From: Ctenosaura bakeri
Lineage: Eukaryota; Chordata; Lepidosauria; Squamata; Iguanidae
Assembly: GCA_948474755.1 (NCBI GenBank)
Contig: CAOLHI010000057.1
Location: 868,001 to 932,000, forward strand
Direction: 5' to 3'
Length of the DNA: 64,000 nt
Shown: in pieces, positions 1 to 9,400 of the stretch
Position numbering within the stretch: the first letter of the stretch is position 1
Layout: every line of letters starts with the position of its first letter
The notes under the pieces: generated by a model
The model's input: only the letters and a program-made list of their open reading frames with translations
What the model was told of the DNA's origin: nothing
Database searches by the model: none
Translations under genes and position numbers: made by a program

Positions 1-1386
1 TGCTCTTACCCTCCTCTCCAGAGGCCTCTTTTGAGCTATAATTCCCCAAATTCTAAGGAGACATTGGAAGTCCCCCACCTCCTAGGGTAACATTTAAGGA
101 AATCATATGTGAATAGATCACCTGTAATGGTCACTTCAGAGTTCTGTACTGGCAGTGGATAGAACTCTCAATTTTCACTTTCTGAGACTGAAACAGAGTA
201 TGTGTATGCAAACATTACCTTCCAGAATGATGGTACATTCCTTGATAGTATAACTTGTACTTGCTTTGCCTTCCAGTTTTATATATGAGGGAAGCCTTGG
301 TGTCAGAGTGATTTGCAATATGTTGTTTTCCATTGCATTGTAGTTTTGAACTCACTTAGACTGTGCTTTTCATAAATATGTTTAAGAGGAGGTGGGAAAA
401 AGAGTGGCCCATGGAATGCATGGAGCCCCCACATCCTACTTTTGCAGCCCCTGAAGCCCCTGACAGTCTCCTGAAGCTCCCCAGCATCTTTAAAAAAAAA
501 AGAGAGAGAGAGAGAGAAAATGGCAGTATTTGGGGGCAATTTTTTCCCCAAACCATGCAAACAACTTCAAAATGTGTGAAAACATGCAAAAACATTTCCA
601 CACCACCATGTCCAGAATCACCTCCAAATACCTCTGTTTTCATCCCTGGCCATTGTAAAACAACAACCCAACTTCACAACTGACACAACTTCACTTCCTG
701 TCACCATTCTGGGAAGGTATTTTGGTATGCTGTCGGGGCTACAGCCCACAGAGCATCAGGGACTATTGACCTTCATCTCCTGCACAGTTGTTCTTTATAT
801 ACAGTAATCTCCAGGCCAATTTTTGTTGCAGCATTTTCTCAACTTCCCCTCAAAGTGAGTGCTACTAAGGGCTTCAATCTCTATAAATTACCTTATTGCA
901 GGCAGGAACAAATAATGGTACCCTTTGTCTCCTAGTTGCAAGAAAATTGTTGAAAATTGCAGTTTTTGAAGATTATTCACAGGTTATGACTTCTGTACAA
1001 AAAGTGCACATTTTTTGTCCACAAAATGGCAAATGAATTTTCTGCAGTGAAAATAGATGCTTTTTTCCCCTTTATTTTGCTTTAAAAAATGTTTTCTGTG
1101 GAGGAAACTTGCTTTCTGCATAAGAACGCATATTAGTTGTCTGAGATGCTAGCAATTAGTGACAACACTCACTTGATGGCAAATGGCAAACCAGTTTCTC
1201 TAAGTCATGTCCCAGAGATTGCTTCCAGTTTCAGCAGGCCTTGAGTACTTCAACAACCATTGTTGAAAAGAGATCCAGGAAGAATAAGGTGCATCAATAC
1301 ATACATAAAGTGATCAATCAGAGAAGATAGTGGACATATAGATAGTACTTGGTGTTTCTTCACTCTATGTGTGTGTGCGTGCATTT
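1..1386. other. intergenic or intronic DNA, no gene seen
   Basis: No coding exon or RNA gene is recognisable. There is a short (AG)n run near 499-517 next to an A-run, and otherwise AT-rich single-copy-looking sequence. The 106-codon open frame at 363-683 runs through the AG/A tract and has no recognisable domain. Confidence 0.6.
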
Positions 1387-1406
1387 AATTCTTTATGAGA
1401 TTTCTT
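1387..1406 (+). repeat. left target-site duplication of the U4 retropseudogene
   Basis: AATTCTTTATGAGATTTCTT is repeated after the U4 insert at 1472-1491 with one change (G to T), 19 of 20 bases identical. It is preceded by TTT, so the site reads TT|AATT, close to the TT|AAAA site cut by L1 endonuclease. That preference is family knowledge; its use here is inferred. Confidence 0.85.
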
Positions 1407-1471
1407 CTTTTGTGCAATGGCAGTGTCATAGCCAATGAGGTTAATCCAAGGTGCGATCATTGCTAATTGAA
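1407..1471 (+). pseudogene. 3'-truncated U4 snRNA retropseudogene
   Basis: The segment matches the 5' part of spliceosomal U4 snRNA almost continuously: GCAATGGCAGTGTCATAGCC, then AATGAGGTTAATCC, then a GATCATTGCTAATTGAAAA-type segment. This is the 5' stem-loop and the U6-pairing region. It stops after the AATTGAAAA block, so the 3' half (central stem-loop, Sm site) is absent. There is no poly(A) tail. The insert is bounded by a 20-bp near-perfect direct repeat (1387-1406 and 1472-1491), the mark of LINE-mediated retroposition. There is no upstream snRNA promoter and the transcript would lack the Sm site, so I call it a pseudogene. The last one or two A residues may belong to either the insert or the duplication. 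Confidence 0.88.
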
Positions 1472-1491
1472 AATTCTTTATTAGATTTCTT
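1472..1491 (+). repeat. right target-site duplication of the U4 retropseudogene
   Basis: AATTCTTTATTAGATTTCTT, 19 of 20 identical to 1387-1406. The low divergence of the two copies suggests a fairly recent insertion. Confidence 0.85.
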
Positions 1492-1532
1492 AAGTGCCTT
1501 TGCTTCTTTCCTGAGTTCACTCTCTCCTTCTT

Positions 1533-1549
1533 CGTGTGTGTGTGTGTGT
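1533..1549. repeat. (GT)n microsatellite
   Basis: Short pure GT run in T-rich sequence. Confidence 0.8.
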
Positions 1550-1691
1550 TTTAATGAATGTAAAAGAAGCCGACAAGCACAGATATATCCATCTAGACCC
1601 TGGCTTTGAATGCTTAACTCTTAAAAGCCTGACTTTGAATCTGTGGGTATTCAACCATGTCTGGGGCCATTTTTGAACTACATCGTTATAG

Positions 1692-1735
1692 TGCTGCTAC
1701 TGCTACTACTACTATTATTATTATTATTATTATTA
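1692..1735. repeat. (TAC)n/(TTA)n microsatellite inside MITE
   Basis: Imperfect trinucleotide run inside the left arm of the foldback element, not present in the other copies of the family in this window. Confidence 0.75.
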
Positions 1736-1856
1736 ATCCACTTTTAACATCCTGTGGAATTCTGGGGTTTGTAGTTTACTGAGATCTCTGGCTGGGAATT
1801 CTAAGTGCCCTTCCCTAAACTATAAACCTCAGGATTTCACAGGATGTTGAAAGTGG

Positions 1857-2080
1857 AGCCCTGGTGGAGCAGTGGTTAAATGCCAGTACTACAAGCCACA
1901 GGGTTGTGAGTTCGATCCTGCTGGGCTCCAAGGTTGACTCAGCCTTCCATCTTTCCGCAGGTCGGTAAAATTAGTACCCAGCTTTTTGGGGGTATGTATA
2001 GAAATACAAGCTATTTGTAAGTTGTTCGCCACCTCAATCCATATGGAGAGGCGGGATACAAATAAATAATAAAAAAAAGG
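1857..2080 (+). mobile_element. Sauria-type tRNA-derived SINE
   Basis: The tRNA-like head has an A-box region (GGTGGAGCAGTGGTTAAATG) and a B box (GGGTTGTGAGTTCGATCCTG). It is followed by a body typical of squamate Sauria SINEs: TGACTCAGCCTTCCATC, GGTCGGTAAAATTAGTACCC. The 3' part, GAGGCGGGATACAAATAAAT, ends in an A-rich tail. The element sits inside a foldback MITE; the flanks GAAAGTGG (1849-1856) and GAAAGAAA (2081-2088) may be a decayed target duplication. It is a strong marker that the organism is a squamate. Confidence 0.85.
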
Positions 2081-2577
2081 GAAAGAAAGAATAAAAGCAC
2101 TATTAACAGAGTAGTGCGGAAATGGCCTGAGTTGAATAAGAATTCCCACCTACTTTTTCTTAAAGACCTCTCATCTTTAGCACCTTTATTAGAAGCAGGT
2201 ACATCATGGTTATCTATATACTGACCAAAGCTAAAGCTATTGATTTTGCCAGCACAAAAAGGGGTAAGAATTTTATTTCTGTTCATTTTTGATGACTTTA
2301 ACAAAATTCACAAAGTTTATGTTTAGGATAAAAAAAAAATGAAGTTTTTCTTTAAATTGAGTGTAGGAGAAAATGAAACTGATATCCTTGTTCTAACGAG
2401 TGAGTACTCTCTCTCCCCGCCACCCCTTAAGTCCATGCATCAACTGCACTTGCTTTTTGATGAGGGGGATCCAGCCATCGTGACATATGCTTCAATTTTT
2501 GGAAGACTGGGTCACTGGGACTGGGTCCTACACATTGCTGTCCTGAAGGTTAGAAAACTCTCATCTGCACATTGACA

Positions 2578-2746
2578 ATTTTTGTTGTTGTGTGCCTTCA
2601 AGTTGTTTCTGATGTATAGTGATACTAAGGGGAACCTATCACGAGATTTTTCTGGGGACTGAGAGTTTGTGATACACCCAAGGTCACTCAGTGGGTTTCC
2701 ATTGCTAAGCAGGAAATTGAACCACTCCAAATCCCCAGATGACACC
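2578..2746 (-). mobile_element. tRNA-headed squamate SINE fragment
   Basis: Antisense copy. The + strand starts with the complement of the tail (TTGTTGTTGTGTGCCTTCAAG) and passes through GAACCTATCAC and CCCAAGGTCACTCAGTGGGT towards the tRNA-like head. The middle is shortened and the head is lost. Confidence 0.8.
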
Positions 2747-2804
2747 TTCCACAGTTTTCATGTAGAACTGAAACATCATAGAAGAGGTTCTGGAACACGG
2801 TAAC

Positions 2805-2897
2805 CTCCCAAGACTACAGACTTCAGGATTCTATAGGAGGCAATCATGGTAGTTAAAGTGGAATCATAGTGCAATAGTTATATAGTGCAGAAAGGCC
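2805..2897. mobile_element. foldback MITE type A, one arm
   Basis: Only the right arm is present: TTCAGGATTCTATAGGAGG, AGTTAAAGTGGAATCATAGTG, then GTGCAGAAAGGCC. The AGTTAAAGTGGAATC version is a subtype also seen at 13310-13363 and 53534-53744. Confidence 0.65.
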
Positions 2898-3939
2898 CCA
2901 TATTTTCACAGCTTTGTGAAGTGTTCCATGAAAGAAAGAAAAAATGACGGCACATGTCCATTTTTGTATGTACAAAGAAAACTGTTCCAAATGCTAAATA
3001 TAAAAGCATGCTTATGTGTACAAAAATGATATACATTTGAAAAACTATGGAATATTGTTAGAGAAATATTCCCCATATATTTTTATGAATTAAGTATTGC
3101 ACTTTTTTTTAAAGTTATTTGAAATCAAGATGGATTGCAATAGGCAATGGGAGATAAAAAACAGAACCTCAAAAGACCAACCTTGACAAATGCATCCTTC
3201 TCTATTCACAGTATTGTTCTATACATTCCTACTCAGAAGTATTGAGATAATTGGATTTAATCCCATGTAAATGCATATCACTCATTTGGCTCATTTAGAA
3301 GAGAGTGTGCAGGAGCTTTATGAAAGATTATTTGTTATTTTTGCTAACAGAGGTCAATGAGTTAGTATAATGTGAGCTTATGGTAAAAACAAGAATAATT
3401 ACTCTGCACTATAAAAGAAAACCTTGTTTTTATTGTCTTCGTGAAATGTGTACAAAGATGGAAAAGGACAAAAGCAAACAAGCAAAATCACTCTAGAGTC
3501 ATTCACAGAAAACCTAAAGGTGGCTCATGTGGATTAGGGTGGGGGTAGGGGCAGGCTAGAAATCATTAATGCAGGTCATAATTTACAAAATTGTCCCCTT
3601 TTCAGACAAAGAAAACAATCTATCTTCCCTGCAGAAGACGGAAGTGACCTCAGTGGGTAGGAAGGAAGTAGAAAGGCTAAATACATGGCTTACCTATTTT
3701 CCCATTGCTCCTCCCACTGACCACTTGGTACATGCATTGATGCCCCTTTTTCATCCAATAATTCATAGCCATATTTGCTTTACTTAAATGATACACAAAG
3801 AAAATACAAGAGGAAGATATTAATGGGCACTGATACGAGCCAGTAGATCCCTTGCGCCACTGCTTCCAAAACTATTTGATGTGGGAAACTGGTAGTTATT
3901 TTTTCCCAAGCTACCAAGGACTGATATTATATTTATGTC
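2898..3939. other. AT-rich DNA, no gene seen
   Basis: No recognisable element apart from short A runs. A few short open frames carry no domain. Confidence 0.5.
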
Positions 3940-4003
3940 CATTAGCTAATGGCCTGTGGGCTGGCACAGGTCCATGGACCACCACTTTGAGTAGCACAGT
4001 CTG
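3940..4003. mobile_element. possible hAT-type end fragment
   Basis: GGACCACCACTTTGAGTAGCA resembles the terminal part of vertebrate hAT-type elements (…ACTTTGAGAAGCACTG). The left end cannot be fixed. Confidence 0.35.
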
Positions 4004-4019
4004 CACCAAGAGGATTGCC

Positions 4020-4158
4020 AAGAGAAGTAGCTGGGTTTATTTCTCTGGAGGTCTTCAAAAAGAGGTCAGCTACTTACTTGCTAGGGATGCTTTAGCTAGT
4101 GATCCTGCATTGAGGAGGTGGTTGCCCATTGGTCCCCTTCCAACTCTATGATTCCATG
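4020..4158 (+). mobile_element. CR1 LINE 3'-end fragment
   Basis: It contains decayed C-terminal codons and the 3' UTR of CR1: GGAGGTCTTCAAAAAGAGG, then GGTCCCCTTCCAACTCTATG and ATTCCATGA. This matches the 3' end of the better copy at 54775-55800. It is 5' truncated, as is usual for CR1. Confidence 0.8.
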
Positions 4159-5933
4159 ACAGTCTGAACTTCAAGAGACTGCATTTTCAGCCAGCCCATA
4201 GTTCTTTTTTCTCTTCCTATATTATTGTTGTAGCTGTCAGCTGCTATGTTTATTATTATGATCAGTTAGCATGTTTTGTAATAGGTCACTGAAATCAACT
4301 TCTTCCTTGCTCTAGAGCATAAGTAGATGCATGTACGCTTGAAGTGCTACAATTTAAGGTACTTTACAACTCGGCATGAACGCCAGCCCCCAAAGGTTCA
4401 AATAATGACCCACTAATGCAATGGAAATAATTAGAAGAAGAAGAACTTGTTAGAATTGAAAAGGACTTTTCATCAGAGAGTGATGGAAATAATGACCAAA
4501 TTAAATTAGTTTTACACACTTTCCATCTAAGAGTTGGAGGTAGGAGGAGAGAGGATTTATAAGTTGAAATTGCCTTAGTTAATTGCAGGGCTTCATCCTG
4601 CTTTGATTCCGTCAAGACTTCAGAGATAAAGACTGATCTCTGAGAATTTGTCAGAGTCTCTTGAGGCTTCCTTTTTATAACTCCTTTCATTCCTACTTTG
4701 ATTTCTTTTTTTCTTTACCAAAATTTCACAATGATTGTTGATTAGCATGTGTTCAGCTAGATCTCAGAGTTCTCATTTGAAACACAGCAATCATACGCAC
4801 AATGCTGTTTTGGGTTTAACCAACTTTCTCCTGGTTGTTTTACATTAAAAATAATATGCTTAATTTCAATATTTTTCCCCCTTCCGACCCAATCTTTGCA
4901 AGCCTTTTCATTACATATTGGTCCAAAGAATTAAAAGAACTGATACAAATAATTTTAAAACCATGTGCACATATTAGAGTTAATAGAAAGGTAATTCAAA
5001 ATAAGAGAGATATTTTGATTTATCTGTACTCGACAAAAAAAAAAAAAAAAGTCCAGAGGGAAGAAAATGAATGCCTGTATTACTTTTCTCTTGCTTTCAG
5101 GTGGTATGTTTAATTATGATGTATTTATTAGAAAAGAGGGAAGATAATATTGGAAACCTAACCTGTTATTTAATGGGATAAAAAGTCAGCAGGAGACCAC
5201 AGTTCTGAAGGTCCTTTAATACCTGTTTTGAAATACAGAAAGGAAAGACTATGGCCCCATGGAACAGAATGGAAGAAATCCTTGGTTGGGTTTAAATCCA
5301 GAGTTGCCAGGTGAATTAAAGGACAGGGATTCTGTCTCTTCAACAGTTGTGTAGAGGACAGACTTTCAGCAAATGCTGCTTGAGTTATAACTATTAATGG
5401 TACAGAAACCTTGGCCCTTATTTCATTTAGCTACTCTAAGCTTGACTGACTTCTGTTTTAAACAGGACAAGAGATTTTTCAGTCCCTATGTTTTGGATGG
5501 TGAAATGAATGAAAAGGCCCTGTTAAAACTATAGGGCAATGGAACAGTATAGAGAAGCTATCAAGTTGGATACTTTGAATACTTTCAATGACTATGCCCA
5601 GAGCATAACATAAGACACCAGGATCACATTGTTTACCCCTAGTCAGAGGGATGCTATTTCTGAACAGTAAAAAGGAAAGGTCACATGATATAGAAGTCAC
5701 ACAAAACACAGTAAGCTTTAAGCAGAGAGAAGATTAGAAGACAATTCTAATGTTTTACACAGGGGAAAATGTGGCTAACTTTGTATGCTACGAATTTTGT
5801 TTGTAAGAGACAATTTCATCCAGTTCATTAATCCAAGTTGTTCTAATCATTACACTGTATTTTCTCTCTGATTCCTTAATTTTTTCTTTGGTTTCTATTA
5901 TTGTGCCTTTATTTTGTGGGTGTAATTCCTTGT
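4159..5933. other. unique-looking DNA, no gene seen
   Basis: No repeat family recognised except an A-run at 5034-5050. The stretch around 4250-4690 is free of recognisable repeats and has mixed composition, so it might hold conserved non-coding sequence; nothing in it identifies a function. Confidence 0.45.
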
Positions 5934-6115
5934 TTGTTCTTGTTGTGTGCTTTCAACTTTTCTAACTTGTGGAGATCCTACGGTGAACCTATCACAGGGG
6001 CCAAGAGCGTGTGACACGTCCAAGGTCACCCAATGGGGTTTCCATGGCTGAGCAGGGAATTGAACCCTGTTCTCCAAAATCATAGTCCAATGCTTAAACC
6101 ACTACATCATGCTGG
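5934..6115 (-). mobile_element. tRNA-headed squamate SINE
   Basis: Antisense copy. The tail complement TTGTTGTGTGCTTTCAAC lies on the left, CCAAGGTCACCCAATGGGG in the body, and the tRNA-like head complement (GAATTGAACCCTGTTCTCC, then AAACCACTACATCATGCTGG) on the right. The part between the tail and the GGTCACC block is shortened. Confidence 0.85.
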
Positions 6116-6951
6116 ATCTCTCAGTTCCTTGTTTAACCAGTGAAATTTAAAAAGGTCCTTAAATTAATTTCATCTGTGAATATCCTCAGGTCACTTCCAG
6201 CTGACGAAGATAAATATAGAACCTCATTTTCACCTAGCATCTACAGTTCAGGATGGGAAGGACCACTGTGAAGGGTTGGGTAGCTGTTAAGGTAATGCAT
6301 TATTCTGTGTTTTTAAAACACCCATATTAATAATAGAATGTTGAATGATGAATGGCCTCATTATGAAAACCTAATTCTTGCAAATTCTTCAGATGGACTA
6401 GTTGAGTGATGCCTTCTTCCATTATGTTTCTCCAAGTGATGTCCTCCAACTTTTTTTCCTCTTCTTCCACTTTGCCCAGCTGTTTCTGTTTGACACCATG
6501 CTGCTTTGAGATTCTACTGGTTGGTCTCCTGATGAGAGATTGTATCCAAATACTGACAAGGTGAAAATTTAACATGTGCTTGGCTGCAAAAGAATATTAA
6601 TGTATCATAACTCCAGTTGTCTTCACCTGTCAAAGTCGGTATGCCAGGGTGCTAAAATACACTGACAGTGTAAGTCTTTGAGGGAAACCCAAGCAAAACA
6701 GAGTCTTTAGGAGAGCAAAGTGAGTGTTTTGGCAGTGTGTTTTTGTGACCCCCCTGGGGTAAGGGTATGTTGAAAGAATACATAGCTGCTGGTCAACAAT
6801 AGTGATTGGATACTTTCTCCTGCATTATGTGACTTTTCCATATGTTTTTACTCAGGAGAATTTTTTAGTTTCCTATGTTATTTTATTTCATTAATTCTGA
6901 ATATTTCAGTCAGTGATCATAGAAGGCCTCCCTATGACAAGCATGGAACTG
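6116..6951. other. unique-looking DNA, no gene seen
   Basis: No recognisable repeat, RNA or exon. Confidence 0.5.
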
Positions 6952-6959
6952 AATTAACC

Positions 6960-7095
6960 CAGTAGTTCCCAAACTTTGGTTCTCCAGATGTTTTGGACTT
7001 CAACTCCTAAAATACCTGATTGTTGGCCAAGCTGGCTAGGGCTTCCAGGAGTTGAAGTCCAAAACATCTGGAGGATCAAAGTTTGGAAGCTGCTG
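6960..7095. mobile_element. hAT-type foldback MITE with 8-bp target duplication
   Basis: Terminal inverted repeats CAGTAGTTCCCAAACTTTGG and the complement of CCAAACTTTGATCC...GCTGCTG. The arms pair closely: TCTCCAGATGTTTTGGACTT against AAGTCCAAAACATCTGGAG. Flanks are AATTAACC (6952-6959) and ATTTAACT (7096-7103), 6 of 8 identical, as expected for hAT transposition. At 136 bp it cannot encode a transposase. Confidence 0.85.
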
Positions 7096-7214
7096 ATTTA
7101 ACTTCTATACAACAACTCTATTGAGGTATTCCAGTATGCTGGCTCTCTACCACACATGGAAGGCAAGAGCATATGAGAAGAATTTTTCAAAAACTGAGTT
7201 TTACTTTTTTCAAA

Positions 7215-7243
7215 GGAGGGAGGGAGGGAGGGAGGGAAGGAGA

Positions 7244-7295
<52 letters not shown>

Positions 7296-7298
7296 GAG
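7215..7298. repeat. (GGGA)n(GAAA)n microsatellite
   Basis: Purine-only tract that changes from GGGA to GAAA units. It explains the low-complexity Glu/Lys/Arg and Phe/Leu/Ser open frames here. Confidence 0.95.
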
Positions 7299-7472
7299 CA
7301 CTGTTGTATAGTTGCTGCATAGTTGTATTGAGAACTAGTGTGGTGTAGTGGTTGGAGCACTGTACTATGATCCTAGAGATGAGGGTCTGATTCCCTGCCC
7401 ATCCATGGAAACCCTCTGGGTGACTTTGGGCATATCACACACTCTCAGTTCCAGAAAACATCATAATAGGTT

Positions 7473-8243
7473 TGTGACGAACCTGATGGAAGGGGGTCTT
7501 GACATCAGAGCCTCCTTGGTAACTGAGAGTGTTTAAGCTGATTGGCTGGTGAAATGGAACCTTGGATAGCCCAGGGGAGGGGCTGGTGAAAAGAGGAAAA
7601 ATAACAGATTTTAACTGTCTGGTGTGTGTTTGAAGAGGACTGTGATTTGTGGTGTGTTTGGGAGAGGTTGGAGATTTGAAGAGCTCTGTGGGAGAGAGAA
7701 CTGAGAAAATGGGTGTATGAGAGGTAGTGAATGAATTGAAAGAGAGAGAGAGAGAGAGAAGAATGATATGCTGTTTATAAACATTTAGATACCAAAAACA
7801 TTTAAAGCAACAGTGTTACAATAAATGTTTGAAGTTCTGTGTTCCTTAAAGCAGTATCACAAAGTCTCATTCTGAATCCTGGAATATACACGCCGCCAAT
7901 AATATCATCTTGATCTTAGTGCCAACAGCACCACAGTGTTGGAAAATATAAATCACTGCTGATCCTTACATCTGGGAGAAGGGCAGATTTAGAGAAGGCA
8001 GTAAAGGGGGAGAGTCCTGAAAGAAAGAAGCCAAGGGGGGACAAGAGTGAGAAAGGGACGGCGTTCTCAGAGAGGGAGAACTGAGGCAGACCCGTTTGTC
8101 CTGGCCCTGATTCAGAGATCTCCCTGACTGTTCAGACCTGAACACAAAGAGGTCTCAGCCTGGGCAGGCCTTGAGTGTGAGGCTTGAGTGCACCTTTCTC
8201 ATTCAGCACTGATGGGCGGTGGTTTTTTTCCATGTATTTTACA
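7473..8243 (+). mobile_element. Gypsy-like solo LTR inserted in a SINE
   Basis: It begins TGTGACGAACCTGATGG and ends ATTTTACA (TG...CA). It is flanked by AGGTT (7468-7472) and AAGTT (8244-8248), a 5-bp duplication with one mismatch that lies exactly where the SINE is broken. A polyadenylation signal AATAAA is at 7820-7825 and a TATAAA-like motif about 45 bp upstream. The U5-side sequence (AAATCACTGCTGATCCTTAC, then GCAGATTTAGAGAAGGCAG) is shared with the antisense copy at 54579-56242. No internal retroelement coding region or second LTR is present, so this is a solo LTR. The 5-bp duplication fits Ty3/Gypsy; that assignment is inferred. Confidence 0.8.
7741..7759. repeat. (GA)n microsatellite within the LTR
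   Basis: GA dinucleotide run inside the solo LTR. Confidence 0.8.
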
Positions 8244-8310
8244 AAGTTTATCTTAGGGTTGCTGCAACTTGGAAATGACTTGAAGGCACACCACAACAAT
8301 AACATAGTTG

Positions 8311-8520
8311 TGTTGTTATTAAGCTGCTTTTTTATTAATTTTAATTGTATGTTTTATGTTATTTTAAATGTTTTGCATTTCTTTTTAATATTATTGTTTT
8401 TGGCAGTTAAATTTTAATGCTAACCTTTTGTATACAGTAGCTACATTGTACTAGCTTTAATTTGTAAGGCATCTTGAATTCTTGTTTTGAGGAGAAAGAT
8501 TTGAGGTAAATAGAATTAAC
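8311..8520 (+). mobile_element. L2-type LINE 3' end (degraded)
   Basis: T-rich 3' UTR with TTTTATTAATTTTAATTG, then GTAAGGCATCTTGAATTC and GGAGAAAGATTTGAGGTAAA, the pattern of vertebrate L2-like 3' ends (GTAAGCCGCCTTGAGTCC...GGCGGGGTATAAAT). Similar tails are at 15430-15640 and 56740-57035. Confidence 0.5.
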
Positions 8521-8556
8521 AACAACAACAACAATAACAACAACAACAGCAACAAT
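8516..8556. repeat. (AAC)n simple repeat
   Basis: Imperfect AAC run that forms the tail of the preceding LINE-like segment and abuts the GGCC element at 8560. Confidence 0.9.
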
Positions 8557-8559
8557 ACT

Positions 8560-8980
8560 GGACCTTTCCTCATCCTACCTTTTCTCGGTGCTGGGGTGCG
8601 GTGATCGCGTGAGCAGCCTCTTGTGAAAGGCTCTCTCTTCCATGCTTCTTCAGCTCCTCATGAGCTTCCTGCTTGCGACAGAGCCTCATCTCTTTCTTTC
8701 GCAGTGCAGCCTGGGACCTTCCCAGGCTGCACTGAGACAGGAAGCATGACTGGCCCAGCTCCCGAGGCTCCGCTCACTGGGTAAGTGTGCACGGGGCCCG
8801 GGAGCAATGTGCAATCACGCAGCATTTTCGACTGAAAGCTGAAAATGCAAAGGTGCGCGATCATTGCCTGCCGGCCCCTGGAGCCTTGCACGATTGTGAG
8901 AACGTCATGCAGATCGCTCCTCACAATCGCACGAGGTTCCAGGCCCTCTTTCTCATGGCAGATGCCATGTGAAAAGGGCC
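8560..8980 (+). mobile_element. GGCC-ended DNA transposon type C, copy 1
   Basis: It starts GGACCTTTCCTCATCC, ends GTGAAAAGGGCC, and is flanked by ACT on both sides (8557-8559, 8981-8983). GC-rich and CpG-rich, 421 bp, no transposase. Family landmarks in order: GCTGGGGTGCGGTGATCGCG, GCAGTGCAGCCTGGGA, ACAGGAAGCATGACTGG, the splice-donor-like GGGTAAGTG (GTAAGT at 8781-8786), GGGCCCGGGAGCAATGTGC, GCTGAAAATGCAAAGGTGCG, CATGCAGATCGCTCCTCAC, GATGCCATG. A local inverted repeat (CAGCCTGGGACCTTCCCAGGCTG) lies at its centre. The short open frames here are by-products of GC content. Confidence 0.8.
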
Positions 8981-8983
8981 ACT

Positions 8984-9400
8984 GTCCTGAAGTCTGTCAT
9001 GGCAACTACTTGTTTATGAACCTGGTTTAATATTTGCCATTTTACAGTCAAATCTTTGCCTATCAAGCTACTTTAATGGACTTTTTTATTATTTGTTATA
9101 TTCCAATTATGTCATTTAACTTTCTAATCAGATTTCAATTTATATCATTACATTATATTACTTATATCATATTGATCAGCATTATTTCTATCCCCATCAC
9201 ATATGCGTTGCACTTGAGTGCTTTCTAGCATCCTTTGTGTAGTGTCTTCAACAGGACCCCTTTCGTTGTGATTCTGATTGTGCCTTTGGAGCACTGTAAC
9301 AAGTTTCAGGCCCTTGGACATGGGTTCTGGGCACAGAAAAGCTCAGTAGTCATAGGCCTCAGAAAACACAGACAGGCCCTTGGAGAAGTCTGTGAATAAA
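8984..9400. other. AT-rich DNA, no gene seen
   Basis: Nothing recognisable. The last part (9250-9400) may belong to the decayed CR1 that follows, but no motif shows it. Confidence 0.45.

Larger units (their letters stand above)
1665..2127. mobile_element. foldback MITE type A, split by a Sauria-type SINE
   Basis: Ends are GGCCATTTTTG on the left and GCGGAAATGGCC on the right. The arms hold the type-A hallmarks: TTATAGTGCT, CACTTTTAACATCCTGTGG, a TGGGGTTTGTAGTTTA block, and its reverse complement ending in CACAGGATGTTGAAAGTGG. The right arm is interrupted by a SINE at 1857-2080 and resumes at about 2089 with AATAAAAGCACTATTAACAG. A (TAC/TTA)n run (1692-1735) has expanded inside the left arm. 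Without the SINE the element would be about 230 bp. The SINE is therefore younger than this MITE copy. Confidence 0.8.
7331..8310 (+). mobile_element. tRNA-headed squamate SINE split by a solo LTR
   Basis: The 5' part (7331-7472) has the complete head: AGTGTGGTGTAGTGGTTGGA, GCACTGTACTATGATCC, GGGTGACTTTGGGCA. It breaks at CATAATAGGTT. The missing 3' part resumes after the LTR at about 8244 with AAGTTTATCTTAGGGTTGCTG, then GACTTGAAGGCACACCACAA. The SINE was there before the LTR arrived. Confidence 0.85.

Noticed and set aside
363..683. 106-codon open frame
   Set aside because: It passes through an A-run and an AG microsatellite, has no domain or splice context, and overlapping frames on the other strand are equally long.
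7331..7400. Possible tRNA gene
   Set aside because: The A- and B-box-like sequence is the head of a SINE; there is no cloverleaf with paired acceptor stem and the SINE body follows.
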